Positions 47,641 through 59,441 of a stretch of DNA of 64,000 bases are shown here, one piece after another. Within the stretch, counting starts at the first letter, position 1, and each line of letters starts with the position of its first letter. Origin of the DNA: Amborella trichopoda. Its lineage: Eukaryota; Streptophyta; Magnoliopsida; Amborellales; Amborellaceae. The notes under the pieces were generated by a model that was not told the DNA's origin, did no database searches, and saw only the letters and a list, made by a program, of their open reading frames with translations. The position numbers and the translations under genes are program-made. The stretch is taken from contig NW_006494865.1 of NCBI RefSeq assembly GCF_000471905.2, positions 667,185 to 731,184 on the forward strand, in the 5' to 3' direction.

Positions 47641-48990
47641 TGTGGGACATACATGATGTAGAATTCCATCAGCAATAATGCCCACTGAGCAAGGCGTCCC
47701 GACAAGCATGAGCATGTCATGAGAAATTTTATAGGCTTTGTTTTTTATATAAGTTTGACTTCATGACCAAGCAAGTAGTGACGTAGTTTTTCTACTGCAT
47801 AAATTAGAGCAAGGCACATCTTTTCTATAAGGGGATAATTCCTAGCGGCGATTTCATCCTGCGGCTGAGATAATACAGTGTTGTTTCTTTTTTGTCGTCA
47901 TTGGTCTATGCCAACAATGCCCCATGTTACTCGTCTAAAGCGGTAACGTACAGGATGACAATCTTCCCAACATTGGTGTAGAAAGTACTAGAGGATTAAG
48001 AAAATATTGCTTGATGTCGTCAAGGGCTGCTTGACATTCTTCATCCTAAATGAATGAGGTTTAACAGGTGCATAACAGGTTTATAGTGACCTGAGAGGTT
48101 TGAGATGAACCTGTGGATATACGTTAGCTGCCCTTGAAGAGAGCACAATTCTCGCAATGTAGTTGGCAATGGCATTTCTTGGATTGCCTTGATCTTGACT
48201 GGCTTTACTTCAAGCCCTCGATGTTTGACAATGAACCCCAAGAATTTTTCCGAACACACGCTAAAAGCGCATTTTTATGGGTTCATTTTAAGTTGATGAA
48301 GGCGTAACCACTTGAATACCTTTTCAAGGTCTCTCATATGAGCATCGTTCTCTTCAAATTTTACCACCAAGTCATCTACCTAACACTCCACTTCGTTGAT
48401 CGTCATGTCTTTGAAGATGGTCGTCATTGCTCTCTAGTATGTGGCACCAGCATTCTTTGATCCAAAAGGCATCATTGTGTAATAGAAGACCCCTTTTGGA
48501 GTCAAGAACGCAGTAGCTTCCTCATCTTTGGGTGCCATCCGAAGCTAATTATACTCAGAGTATCCATCCGTGAAGGAGAAGATCTGACAGTGGGTTTATC
48601 TGTATTTCAAGGTCAGGCCTAAACCTTCTTGATTTCTGCTTGACAGGAGGATCAATGCTGAGACGGTGAACGACGGCTTGAGGGTCTAGCTAGGCATTAC
48701 TTGGTAATGCCAAGCAAAGACATATCAGTTTGCTCTCAAGAAAGCAGTGCAATCTTCTTTCTCTTCTAGAGACAAATTTGCTGAAATAAAAGTGGGTCTG
48801 GGGTCGGCTTCGTCTCCAAGATTTATATCCACAAGCTCATCTGTTGTGGCTTGACTACCTTCTTCTCACTGTGTTGGGGCCTCCTGCAACTCTTCATCGT
48901 TGTTTTCAGAGGTTATTTGGTCGACCTCAAGTGTAGAGACCCATGATCCTAACATCTCCTCCTGCGATAGAGGTCAAGGGTGGATCATAA
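47641..48990 (-). pseudogene. reverse transcriptase and RNase H (element B)
   Basis: RT blocks from higher to lower coordinate: ADPRPTFISANLSLEEKE upstream, FTDGYSEYN, then LRMAPKDEEATAFLTPKGVF, MMPFGSKNAGATY, RAMTTIFKDM, the VDDLVVKF catalytic box at about 48379-48356, KFLGFIVKHRGLEVKPVKIK and LTYIHRFISNLSG. RNase H remnant: NYPLIEKMCLALIYAVEKLR, YLLGHEV, LSGRLAQWALLL. Stops: TAG directly before VDD (48380-48382) in place of the usual Tyr, plus TAA and TAG at Gln positions. Several frameshifts. The protease expected before this region is missing. Confidence 0.85.
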
Positions 48991-49162
48991 TTTTTGCACC
49001 TTCCCCAGATTGAGGAACGAAAGGATCTTCCGTAAATAAAGATTGTTTCTCACGCTGCAGGAGTTCAACATGGAGATTACATGGAATTTGAGATTCAATG
49101 ATTGTGGCACAAGAAGTGTCCCCGTACGAATGACACAGTCTTTGAACGGGTGTCTGCAGTGT
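48991..49162 (-). other. gag-pol junction of element B with protease deleted
   Basis: In element C about 1.35 kb, including the protease, follows the word SFYSQEACHMVQ; here the homologous word (SFYSQETFHMVQ, about 49200) is followed within ~200 bases by the acidic linker that precedes RT. No D-G-S/D-T-G protease motif is present. Confidence 0.6.
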
Positions 49163-52100
49163 TTACCCCTGAATGGCTAGTAATTCGTGGACTTGTACCA
49201 TGTGGAAAGTTTCTTGAGAGTAGAAGCTTTGCTCTCTTGATTCTCTCAGTCTTTGCTCAAAGTCAGGCTCAAGGGGGCACTGGGGTTTCTCTGGCTTCAA
49301 CTTTTTGTGTTTCTTTGAAGAAGGTCGCTCTGCCTTGGTTGCAATTGTCAGGGCATCAGCAACTATTAAGAATCCAGCTACCTGTGTCAGGGTCTTTCTC
49401 AATCATTTCCATTGCATCCTCGTTATGTTAACTCCGACAAATTCTCTGTCGAGAGCCTCGAAGTCTAGACATTTCAAGGTTGTACATTGAGGAGAAGTAG
49501 GAGAAGAAATAAGAGAAGTAAAAGAAGAAGAAGGAGATTTTTCAGAAAGTGTGGGACTTTTACAGTCGTTCCCCCTCATCATACCTATCTGGGTGGCTTT
49601 TTACGTCATCACCAGGGTTGGACGTGTGCAGGGAATCTTTTAGGTCTTTCCCTTGGTTAGACCGTTGGGGAGTGCTTTTAATGTTGTCACCCTCATTGAA
49701 CGTGCTCTGAGTGGAAGATGGGGCAAGGACATCCTCTTGATGAGAAGGAGGAAGGAGGATCGTGCTAGGGGTAAAATCCAGTAAGGTTGGCAATGGGAGA
49801 ACGGGCCTGAGAAATTCCTGCTCAGCTGACAGTTGAACCTTCTTGTTTCTCTGGCGAGCAGCCCTTGGTGCCCGTCTCCTTCTTGTTTTCTGAGATGGTA
49901 TTTGATTCGTCTCGCTAAGCTTGTGAACAACATTAGCTTGGTGAACTGCTTCTCGCCCCAAGTGCTTCAGTTTGCTTTGTCCATGGTGGACTATGCATGG
50001 ATGGGAAGTCAAGGGTTCAGCAGAGTCTGAATCATTGTTAGGAAGGTCTTGTTTTGGGAGGTCCTCCTCTTGCACTGAAGTAGCAGTGGCTTGGAGATCA
50101 CTTACTGGAACATCGTAAAACTCTTGACATTCCCTCATTTTCTTTGCGAATATGTCATGAAAACTGGTGCATTCCCACAGGTAAGGACCTCTTATCTGGT
50201 GATATGAGCACCGACGGTCCTCAGTCCCCTAAATAAGGCATCGGGGTTTCCTTGCAGGCTTTGGTGTGATTATGCCTTTGTGAAGCATTATAACGAAGAA
50301 GGCATGAAGGATACAAAGGGCTTTGTCTTCTTCCTGAATGGTTACTGCATGGGAGGCTTCTGATGCCTCGAAGGCCTTCTTTAAGTCTTCGAGCTGTATT
50401 TGACCCTTCTAGATCAAGGCCTCGATAATATCTTTTAGTGCATAGCACTCATCTGTGGGATGATTGATTCTTCTATGATAAGCACAATAATTCGCCTGAG
50501 TGTCAAGGCCAGCTTGCTCAGGGAACTTGGCTTCCGGAAGCTGAATCATATTTTGTTCCAATAATAACCAAAACAGTGCAGGGACCCTTTCCTTCACAAA
50601 ACGGGTATAACTTGTTCGTATGCCTGGTGAAATAATTATCTCGATTAAGATTCACCTGCAGGGGTACTCAATTGTAAGTTTGTTGTTGCTTGCTCACCTG
50701 GGGCGTTATCTTTGCTGTGGTCACCCCTTTGGAGAGGTCCAAAGTTTGGGAGGGAGCCTTTTTTGGACCAGTGACAGTGACGGCTGCACTGATTACTTCT
50801 TTCTGTTGGCTGCCCCATGTGTTGTTTCGAGAGCTAACATTGCCTCGGTTGTCCCTAGAACTTGCAAGCTGTTGTCGTGAATCACCATGGTGGTGTGATA
50901 GACTTTCTATGCGGATTTATTTAGAGATTAGCTCTGACATGGAAGTTGGATTAGAGGCCTCCATGTGTAAAGAAATTTCAGGTCGCATGTTGCACACACA
51001 AGTGTGGACTGCTTCCTTCCCATGCATAGGATTGGGATGGCGAGCAGTCGAAATTCTCCATCTTGATATGAACTAGTCCATGGGCTCATCAGGATCTTGA
51101 GTCAGGATGAGAAGCTCAATAGTTTGGACCTCTCTCTCGATCACGTAGAAGCACTGATAGAACAGTGTCTCCATCTCTTCCCATGTATGTACTAATTTTG
51201 GGGGAAGTCGAGCACACCGCTGAAAGGCTGGGCCATCAAGGGTTTCAACAAATTGACGGAGAAGAAGTCTCCCATCAGCTACTGTTTCTCGACATGCTGC
51301 GTGGAAGTGGGCAATATGTTGGTTTGGGGACGTGGTTCCATTGAATAGAGGAAAGATCCCTTTCTTATAATCTGAGGGAAATGGGACTTGGTCGATGTAC
51401 AAAGGATACGACCTTTGATAAGGCGTCGCACCCTGTATCCCCGAGATTTGTCTGTTCTTTAGGCTATGGGTCACCATAGCATCAATGTCAGCCTGAGAGA
51501 TGCGGTGAGGGACATAATTGTCCTGTGAGGCAGAGGGCGGGGGCTGCCTTGGAGGTGCACCATCTGAGTGATGGGAATTGACCTCATGGTTAGCTGATTG
51601 GTGTGCAACGTCTATACGATCGATATTTTCCATCATCGCGTGCACCATATCTTCGTATTTGTTCATGCACCCTTCCTTCCATCACCAGGCTCGCTTACAA
51701 CCATTACACTGACTATTTCTCTATGGAGGTTAGCGTCAATTACAGTTGACGACTTGCGAACTTGATGGGTCGTGTGCAGCAGATCGGTCAGTAGGGGGCC
51801 AGCGTGCCCCTACTGGACTTGACTCTTGTGTGCAGATCATGCGAGGACCGGTTCTCGATGGTATTGGGACTGTGGCTGCTGAGTGGCTGGGTCATCTTCA
51901 ATGGCACAAACCACATTGCAGGGATCACGACCTTCTTCTTCAAGCTTTGTCATTTAAAGAACGTAGAAGGGATTCAGGTGAAGAGGGTTATCTGAGCTAG
52001 TTGTCCCGATCGCCTTGGGTTAGAATTTGAAGACCTCTATCATTCTTAGCTTTGAGGCTTTGATGGACCTCTTAGCAACACTATGATTGGGATTGCAACT

Positions 52101-53216
52101 GGTCAACTCTTCTTGCACAAGAGAGAGTTGTCTCCATTAGGTACGGCAAAAAATGAGGGTCAGGGACTGGGGTCATCTTTGGCAGGGGAGGATGAAGCAC
52201 TCGATCTTCCATCAGGTCATTGACTCGAGCTCTCTTGTGGGCTCCAAAGACACGACCCAAATGATGGGGCTGGTTCAGGATGCTACTCTTGGGGAAGGTC
52301 TTTGAATACCAAAGCTGAAGATGCACGCTCGAAGATGCAGGAGAAGGAAAGAGCAGGGTTGACTCATGAGGAGGTCTGAGTCGAGGGCGAGGGGATGTCT
52401 GTGCCAACGACGCCTGTGCACCCCTTGAAGAAGGATGATGGGGGACCTGAGGGTCAGCCTTATCTCGAGTAAGTGATCTGGCCTTAGAAAGTCGAGAATT
52501 GCGAGTAGGTGTTTGTAAGATAACAAGTGGAGTCCTGCCCCTTACAGGGTGATCTTGTGTGTGATGAGTAGGAGAACAAGGAGGTCGTCTCCTCTGTACT
52601 CGGGTTGACGCAATTATGGCGTTGCTCTGAGTGGCGAGATGTATATGAGCAGCGTGTGCAGGACCTCGCATTGGGAGGTCTAATTCTGGACACGAACTCG
52701 AGGTAACATAAGAGTTTCCCCGAGGTGTGCCTCGGGTGGGTGACCCACAAGCCTTATGGTGTGTGTGAGAGTTGGAGGCCACAGGGCCGCTGCCTCTACA
52801 TGTCGAGCCTCTAGGAATGGGGACTCGTGGTGCTGCAAGAATGTGGGGGGCAGCCTTGTGACGACCCAAAAAAGCAATGGCAAATTGCTTGCATTTTGTA
52901 GAGAGGGACTGGGCAGCCATCCAGCGTACCTCGGCAGTACGACTGACAAGTGACTTGTTGGTGGCTTGGTGCATGTGGTCAATGCAGGGTACCTTAGTGG
53001 AGGTTCCACCAGAGTGAGGAGATGGGGAGTGAGGAACCTTCAAGTCCCTCCTCACGCCTATCCAAGATAAGACCTGGGAGCTTGACAAGGGCGGTCTTTC
53101 CTCAAAAGGATGGTTGGGAACGGAGTTGGAGGAACTTGTTCCCTAGGGACACTCGCCAATGCGGGGATTAGAAAATCCCCGATCCGGACGAATGGGTTGC
53201 AGAACCCGCAATCCAT
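49163..53216 (-). pseudogene. Tat-lineage gag (element B)
   Basis: ATG at 53216-53214 begins MDCGFCNPFVRIGDFLIPAL. A frameshift near 53085 leads into the long open frame 52081-53088 (335 residues, Ser/Pro/Arg/His-rich, low complexity). The capsid region is 51073-51666 (YVPHRISQADIDAMVTHSLK, YIDQVPFPSDYKKG, FPLFNGTTSPNQHIAHFHAA, METLFYQCFY). Zinc-knuckle modules are CAYHRRINHPTDEC (about 50490) and CSYHQIRGPYLWEC (about 50200). Then acidic and basic linker 49560-50138 and 49163-49402 (QTRRRRAPRAARQRNKK). Best preserved gag of the window, but several frames are needed. Confidence 0.8.
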
Positions 53217-53281
53217 AAGTGATGTGTGAATGCAGAAAATAAAAAGGAGAAACTAGCCAAACAAGTATGATCCGACTAAGG

Positions 53282-53301
53282 GTCCCCAAGGGAGTCACCA
53301 A
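53282..53301 (-). promoter_or_regulatory. primer binding site of element B
   Basis: Minus strand TTGGTGACTCCCTTGGGGAC, two bases after the 5' LTR end at 53304. Counterpart of 38134-38153. Confidence 0.65.
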
Positions 53302-53303
53302 GC

Positions 53304-56244
53304 TGGTTAAGTCCCTCGATCTAGTCCTCCGGATCTGGATGATCAGGCGGCACGCGTCTCGGGTTTCAGGGAAGACTAGGGACGTTTTGAGATCGCTCCC
53401 TCGGGAAACTCGTTCGAGAACAAGGGTAGGTATTACTAATAGATAAGAGAGGAATTTAAGGTGGGTTCGGGACTTACTCAGGCTGGCTCGCAGGGGCACC
53501 CTCTTAGATCACAAAGATAGCTCGCGAGTCGTAAAACTGGTTCGGAATCTCCTCCCTTAGCTAGTATTCTCTTATTTTATGTAATCACACACATTTGGTA
53601 AAGGTTATAAGACAGGTGGGTCAGAAGACCTCACCTTACCTTCCTGATGAATACATGCAGGCGTACACATTCAAAGAAGAAAAGAATAATGAGAGAAGAA
53701 AGGTGGGGGAGAAAAGAATTTGACTAGGCGGGGAGATCAGCACAGCGACTGAGCTAGTAGGTAATGGGTCTGACATAACGGTAAAACATGCTTGGTAACT
53801 CACACCAGCTCAACAAAGTTACTCTTAGATGTCAATACCGATACTGACTAGCTTACTGTGATGGTTAGTCTATCGTGGCAATAAAATGGGCACAATAATT
53901 CTAGTACAACAACATTACGGCTAGACGATAGGGATACAATAAGAGGCTAATCTCAACCCCTCTAAGTCAAACAACAAGATAACAAAAGGCATGAAAATCA
54001 TAAAGAGAGAATAAGAAGAAAGAGAATAAGAGGAGGAGAGAAAGAAAGAGGGGAAGGGAAAGAAAGAATGAGAAGAGTGTGAGAGAAGAGAGAAGGAAGG
54101 AGAGAGGAGGGGGAAGGACACAATTAGCGTCAGGGGTCACTGGCTATGTTGGAAGAAGAAGAGAAGGAAGATACAATAAACACTAGGCATCGCCAGCCGT
54201 GTTAGAAGAAGAAGAGAGAGAGGACACAGTTGGTGCTAGGTATCATCAACTGTATTAGAGAGGGAGGGGGCAAGAAGGTGAGAGAGAGGACACAGTTGGC
54301 ACTAAGTATCACTGGCTGTGTTAGAGAGAGAAGGGGTAAGAAGGACACAGTCGGCACTTGGCATTGCCAGCTGTATTTTTTTAAGAAGAGAGAAGAGAGA
54401 AAGACAGTCAGTGTTAGGCATTACAGGCTGTGTTTTAAGAAGAGTGGAAAGAAAGACACAGTCGGTGCTAGGCATTGCCGGCTGTTGTTAAAGAAGAGCA
54501 GAGAGAGAAATACACAGTCGACGCTATGCATTGCCGGCTATGTTTTAAGAAGAGTGGAGAGAGAAAGACATAGTCAACACTAAGCATTACCAGCTGTGTT
54601 TTAAGAAGAACAACATAAAGGAGATATGGATGAGAAGAAGAGAGATACGAGAGATAGAGATGAGAAGAAGAGAGAGAAAGAGAGATAAAGGTGAGAAGAA
54701 GAGAGAGAAAGAGCTATAAAGATGAGAAAAATAGAGAGAAAGAGCTATAGAGATGAAAAAAATAGAGAGAAAGAGAGATAAAGAGGGGAGGAGAGAGAAA
54801 GTTATCTTATCGAAGGGTACCGACCCTTTTATTCTCTCTCCAAGATGTACCCACGAGCTTATGTAAAAATGAAGTCTTTATTGAGTCTTTACCAATGAGG
54901 ATTTCACAATTTGGCTTTACATGCTCATATAGAATTGGGCTTAAACATGGGTGGATGCCCAAAAACTACCTAAAATTGAAGATAATAACAATTTAATTGA
55001 ATTCAAAGAAAATCTAGAAATGGGTGCAAAAGGACTTTTTTACCCATGTCTAACAATGTGTGGAATTTCAAAACAGTTCATGCTGCTGCTCGAGAACTTG
55101 CGTGATTTTTCATGACTGATCCGGGGTTGTTCTTATGCTCATTTTATCGAAAGATGATTATTTTCTTGTAAAGCTTGGCATGACGATTGTTTTGATACCA
55201 ACTTCGAGCAATGAATCCTAGTTTTAAGCCACGATTATGAAACATGAAATTTGCGTAAATCTTGAAAACTTTGGATCGATTGTGTGCTTGTTTCTTAATA
55301 TTTTTCTTTAGTTTCTTCACTGAATCACACTAAGCATGCCGTCATGATCACGTTGCTACAACGCAACTCAATTTCATGTTCGAATGAAGATTTCATCGTC
55401 TAGAGTTTTTTGTCAGAATCTTGAAATCAGATGCCTAGAATTTATAGTAGCTTCGATGCCTCCTTGTGTTAAATCTAACCGTTCATCGTATGCAGAGTTC
55501 GGATCAGAAATAGCCATGAACCTTACGCACATAATGCAATTAATTTCATGCTGATCGGGTACACGAGTTCCATGATTTGGCTGTCGGAGTGTGGCATGCT
55601 GTTGCTGAATTTTCTGTAACTTTTTTCACGGATCAACAACTTCTCTCTATTTTTTTTCCCTGCTCGGGCATCGTCACGGGTCGTACCATATATCGAAACA
55701 CTCGTCTTGAGGAAATGAACATGCTCACAAAATTTGATAGCGATCCGACTTGGAACGAGTGAGATATCGACCCTAAAATTCACTGCTTGTGACTGTAAAA
55801 ACAACCACTTTTAATGGTGTTTTGGTGCAGGGTGGCTACACAGGAATAATGTCTGGCCTACCCCTTTTCAGTATTTTACCCTTAACTTTATCCTGGAGTG
55901 CACGATTAAGTCGAAACTTGATCCATTCGGGTTTTCGACCGTGCCGGATCCAATGGCGGTGGTCCTACTGCTGTTTGATGCCCAAACATGTAATTCTATC
56001 TACGGGGTCTATTTCAGGGTGCTAGAGGTCGATTTCACCGAAATTGTTCCTGTGTTCACAGCTTTAGATACGTCTGATTGCGATGAAACTTGGTAGGTAG
56101 CCTTTTGGAGTGCTGATGAGTATCTTGAACGATTATTGAGCCATTATGAGACTGTCAAAATTTCCATTATTTTGTAGGTTTTAATGACCTGCTTCCTCTT
56201 TATTCCGCATCGAGGATCAAGGTGCTGAAAAATGTGTTCAAACA
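53304..56244 (-). repeat. 5' LTR of element B (2941 bp)
   Basis: Minus-strand start TGTTTGAACACATTTT at 56244, end CTTAACCA at 53304. Poly(A) signal AATAAA at 54877-54882 (minus). Colinear with 7927-10429 and 30190-33025. U5 contains a long purine/pyrimidine tract (54600-54830 and 53980-54120) and the hairpin array 54130-54605. At 56244 it abuts gag of element C, which is truncated there, so this LTR inserted into or recombined with element C. Confidence 0.8.
54130..54605. repeat. hairpin array with ACACAG..CTGTGT arms inside LTR B
   Basis: About eight units of roughly 55-65 bases. A typical one has arms cacagtcgg and ccggctgtg around tgctaggcattg, then a purine-rich spacer (ttaagaagagtggagagaga). 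Loop and spacer vary slightly; the arms keep the same sequence. Confidence 0.75.
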
Positions 56245-58060
56245 GACCCATCAAGCTTGGAAGTCCTCAAATGCACCTAAGGCTGACCTCCCTTGAGAAA
56301 CAATTAACGTAATGGTTGTAAACGAATCTGCCTCGCAGGAAGAGAGCATGAATAGGTTCAAAGACATGGTGCACACAAGGTGGAGAAGATTCATCATATA
56401 GATGTCGCGTGAGATTCGGCTAACTATGAGGTCAAATCCCGTCACTCAGAGGATGTGCTTCCAAGGCAGCCTCCTCCTCTTACCTCACAGGACAATTCTG
56501 TCCCTCACCTCGTCTCATTGGCAGACATCGATGTTATGGTGAGTCACAACTTAAAGAACAGACAAATCCCAAGAGTATAGGGTGCAACGCTTTATTAAAA
56601 GCCATACCCCTCTTACATTGACTACGTGTCGTTTCCCTTAGACTACAAGAAAGGGAAGTTCCCCTGCTCAATGGTACCACATCCGCACACCAGTATATCA
56701 CCCACTTCTAAGCAGCATGTCGAGAGACAGTAGCTTTCAGTGGTATGCTCGACCTCCCTGAAACTCAGTACATACTTGAGAGGAAATGGGGAAACTGTTC
56801 CACCATCGCTTCTATGAGGTTCAGAGAGAAGTTCATACCATCGAGCTTCTCACTTTAACCCAAGATCCGGATGAACCCATTGATCAATTCATAGCAAGAC
56901 AGAGAGATTTGGCCACTCGCCATCCCAATCTCATGCCTGAGAAGGAAGCAGTTCAGACTTGCGTGTGAAACTTACATCTTGAGATTGTTCTACATGTTGA
57001 AGCCTCCAACTCGACTTCCATGTCAGAGCTGATCTCTAACTCAGTTCGCATAGAGAGTTTCTCACGTCACCATGGTGAGTCACAACAACAGTCCTCGAGC
57101 TCGAGAAACTACCGGGGCAATTGTAGTTCTCGGACCAACTCCTGGGGCAACCAACAAAAAGGGGTGATCAGTGCAGCCGTTACCTATAGTGATCCAAAGA
57201 AAGCTTCTTCGCAGACTTTGGACCTTTCGAAAGGTGTAAGCACAACAAAGACAACACCTCAGACAGGTAAACGACAGCTATTGTACAACCGGGTACCCCC
57301 ACATGCAAACTTTAATCGAGATGACTATTTCGCTAGACATCAAAATAAGTTTTATCCTTTTGAAAAGGAATGGGTTCCTGCACTGCTCCGACTATTGCAG
57401 GAACATAACATTATTGAGTTGCTCGAGATCAAGTTTCCCGATCCAGCTGGTCTCGATACGCACACAAGATATTGTGCTTATCATCAAATGGTAAATCACT
57501 CCACAAAAGAATGCTACACACTTACAGATCTCATCGAGACTCTAATCCAAAGGGGTCAGATCAAGATCGAAGAACTCAAGAAGGCATTCGAGGCAGCAGA
57601 AGTGTCCCACACAGTGACAGTTCGGGATGAAGATGAGGCACCCAGCATCCTCCGCGTCTTGTTTGCCATGATGCTTCAAGAAGGACTCATCACGTCGAAA
57701 CCAACAAGACAACCAAAACACTGGACTCATAGAGCCGAAGGTCTTTGGTACCCATATCATCAGATATCGGGGCATGACCTGAGCGAATGCTCTAACTTCC
57801 ACAAGCTATTAACGAAGAAAATGCAGAGAGGCCAAGAATTTGGTTACACTTAAGACAGAGATCCCCAAACGTCTCCTCCATTGGTACAAGAGGACCCCTT
57901 GACTCAAGACCTGGGAAATGATAATTTAGATCCCCTTCTAGCCCTGTTTGAGGCGATGCTTCAGCAAGGACTCGTCACTCCCAAGCCTGCAAGGCAGCCC
58001 AAGCACCTCGCTCATGGGACTGAGAACCACTGGTACCCATACCATTAGATATGGGGCCAT
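56245..58060 (+). pseudogene. Tat-lineage gag, 5'-truncated (element C)
   Basis: Begins abruptly at the LTR boundary. Capsid end at 56786-56968 (KLFHHRFYEVQREVHTIELL, LTLTQDPDEPIDQFIA). Then a 277-residue open frame (57020-57853): a basic QS/N-rich stretch, EKEWVPALLRLLQEHNIIEL, the zinc knuckle CAYHQMVNHSTKEC, EELKKAFEAAEVSH, FAMMLQEGLITSKPTRQPKH, and a second knuckle-like module YPYHQISGHDLSEC. A third module (LFEAMLQQGLVTPKPARQPK, then WYPYH) follows after TAA 57851-57853 at 57940-58090. Confidence 0.8.
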
Positions 58061-59441
58061 AATCTGAATGAATGTTATGGGTTTGAAGCTGTGGTTGCAG
58101 AAAAAATCTAGGCAGGTCATATTGCGTATGTCGAATGCCCACAAGTCGATACTTCTGTTCAAAAGACTGTCCCAGTACAAGACTCCTATGATGAAGCCTT
58201 TGACCTCACAAACCTAGCAAGATGGACCAAGCACCTCCAAAGGTGACTAGAAGAAGATGTGCATCAAGAACTGCTCACCAAAAGAATAAGGTTCCTCAGC
58301 CACCGATCGAGCCAGAATTCCTCAGGCCTCTTCCTCCCTTACTGACTTTAAAAGAGTTCAGCCCGATCGCCACTAACCTCATTCCTTCATGTCATCAAGA
58401 GGGTGATGGCGTTAAAAGCACTCCTCAACGGTCTAAGTAATGGAAAGACCTAAAAGACTCCCAACATACGTCCAACTCTAGTGATGACGTAAACAGCTAC
58501 CCAGATGAATCCAATGAGGGGAATGACCTTAAAAGTCCCTCACTTATTGACCCTTCTCCTTCTTCCTCTTATTATTCATCGTCTTATCCTTCCTCTTCTA
58601 TGTCTCCTGCAGAAACAACCTTGAAATGTCTAGACCTAGAGACGCTTGACAGAGATCTTAAAGGAATCAATATAAGCAAGATGCAACGAAGGTGGCTGAA
58701 AAAGACATTGACCCAAGTAGCTAGATTCTTAACAGCTGCTAATGTATTGGCGGCTCGAGCCAAGTTAGAGCCATCCTCTTCTACTGGGAAGCACAAGAAG
58801 TAAAAGTCAAAGAAACCCCAGTGGTCTCCTTAGCCTAACTTTGAGCAGAGGCTGAGAGAATCAAGGCGGCAAAGCTTTTATTCCCAAGAAGCTTGCCACA
58901 TGGTGCAAATCTCAAAAACATCACCTAGCAAGGGGCAAATGATCCTAAGGTCGAGGAAAACACTGCAACCTCCACCTCGGAAGCCAAGTATCTTGAAGGT
59001 CCTTGGTCTACCACTTCTCGCTTACCCAAATACCTCAAACAATTTACTCATCCTCCAACTCCCAAAGCTCCTTCCTCCCCTAAATACCTTGAAAAATCCA
59101 TTGATCCTTCAATTCCCCGGGATGCCACTGGTCCCATATACCAGCCATCTCGTAAGCCTCAACCTCAAAAATCCACTAAGACTACCCAAACCAAGTCTGC
59201 TGTGCAATCAAGCCAGGTAACAGCCCAGAATAAATCTCCTCCACCTAAACCTGCTCCTCAACCCATTATACCACCCAAACCAGTGTCACGACAGAGTGCA
59301 CAAAAGGCTGATGAGGAAAAGGTGATGTATGATGTGATAAGGCACCTAAGGAAGCTTCCAGCTCTTCTCAGCATCTATGACACCCTCATGCTCTCAAGAG
59401 ATTATCGTATGGCTTTGGTTCAAGCTCTCTGCAATCCATAG
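58061..59441 (+). pseudogene. gag-protease linker (element C)
   Basis: Broken frames rich in Pro, Ser, Lys. Recognisable only by comparison with element B: KKTLTQVARFLTAANVLAAR (about 58700) matches KTLTQVAGFLIVADALTIAT at 49390, and FEQRLRESRRQSFYSQEA matches 49220. A Pro/Lys-rich stretch follows, and at 59314-59441 EEKVMYDVIRHLRKLPALLS, the segment that usually precedes the protease in plant Ty3/gypsy elements. Confidence 0.65.
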
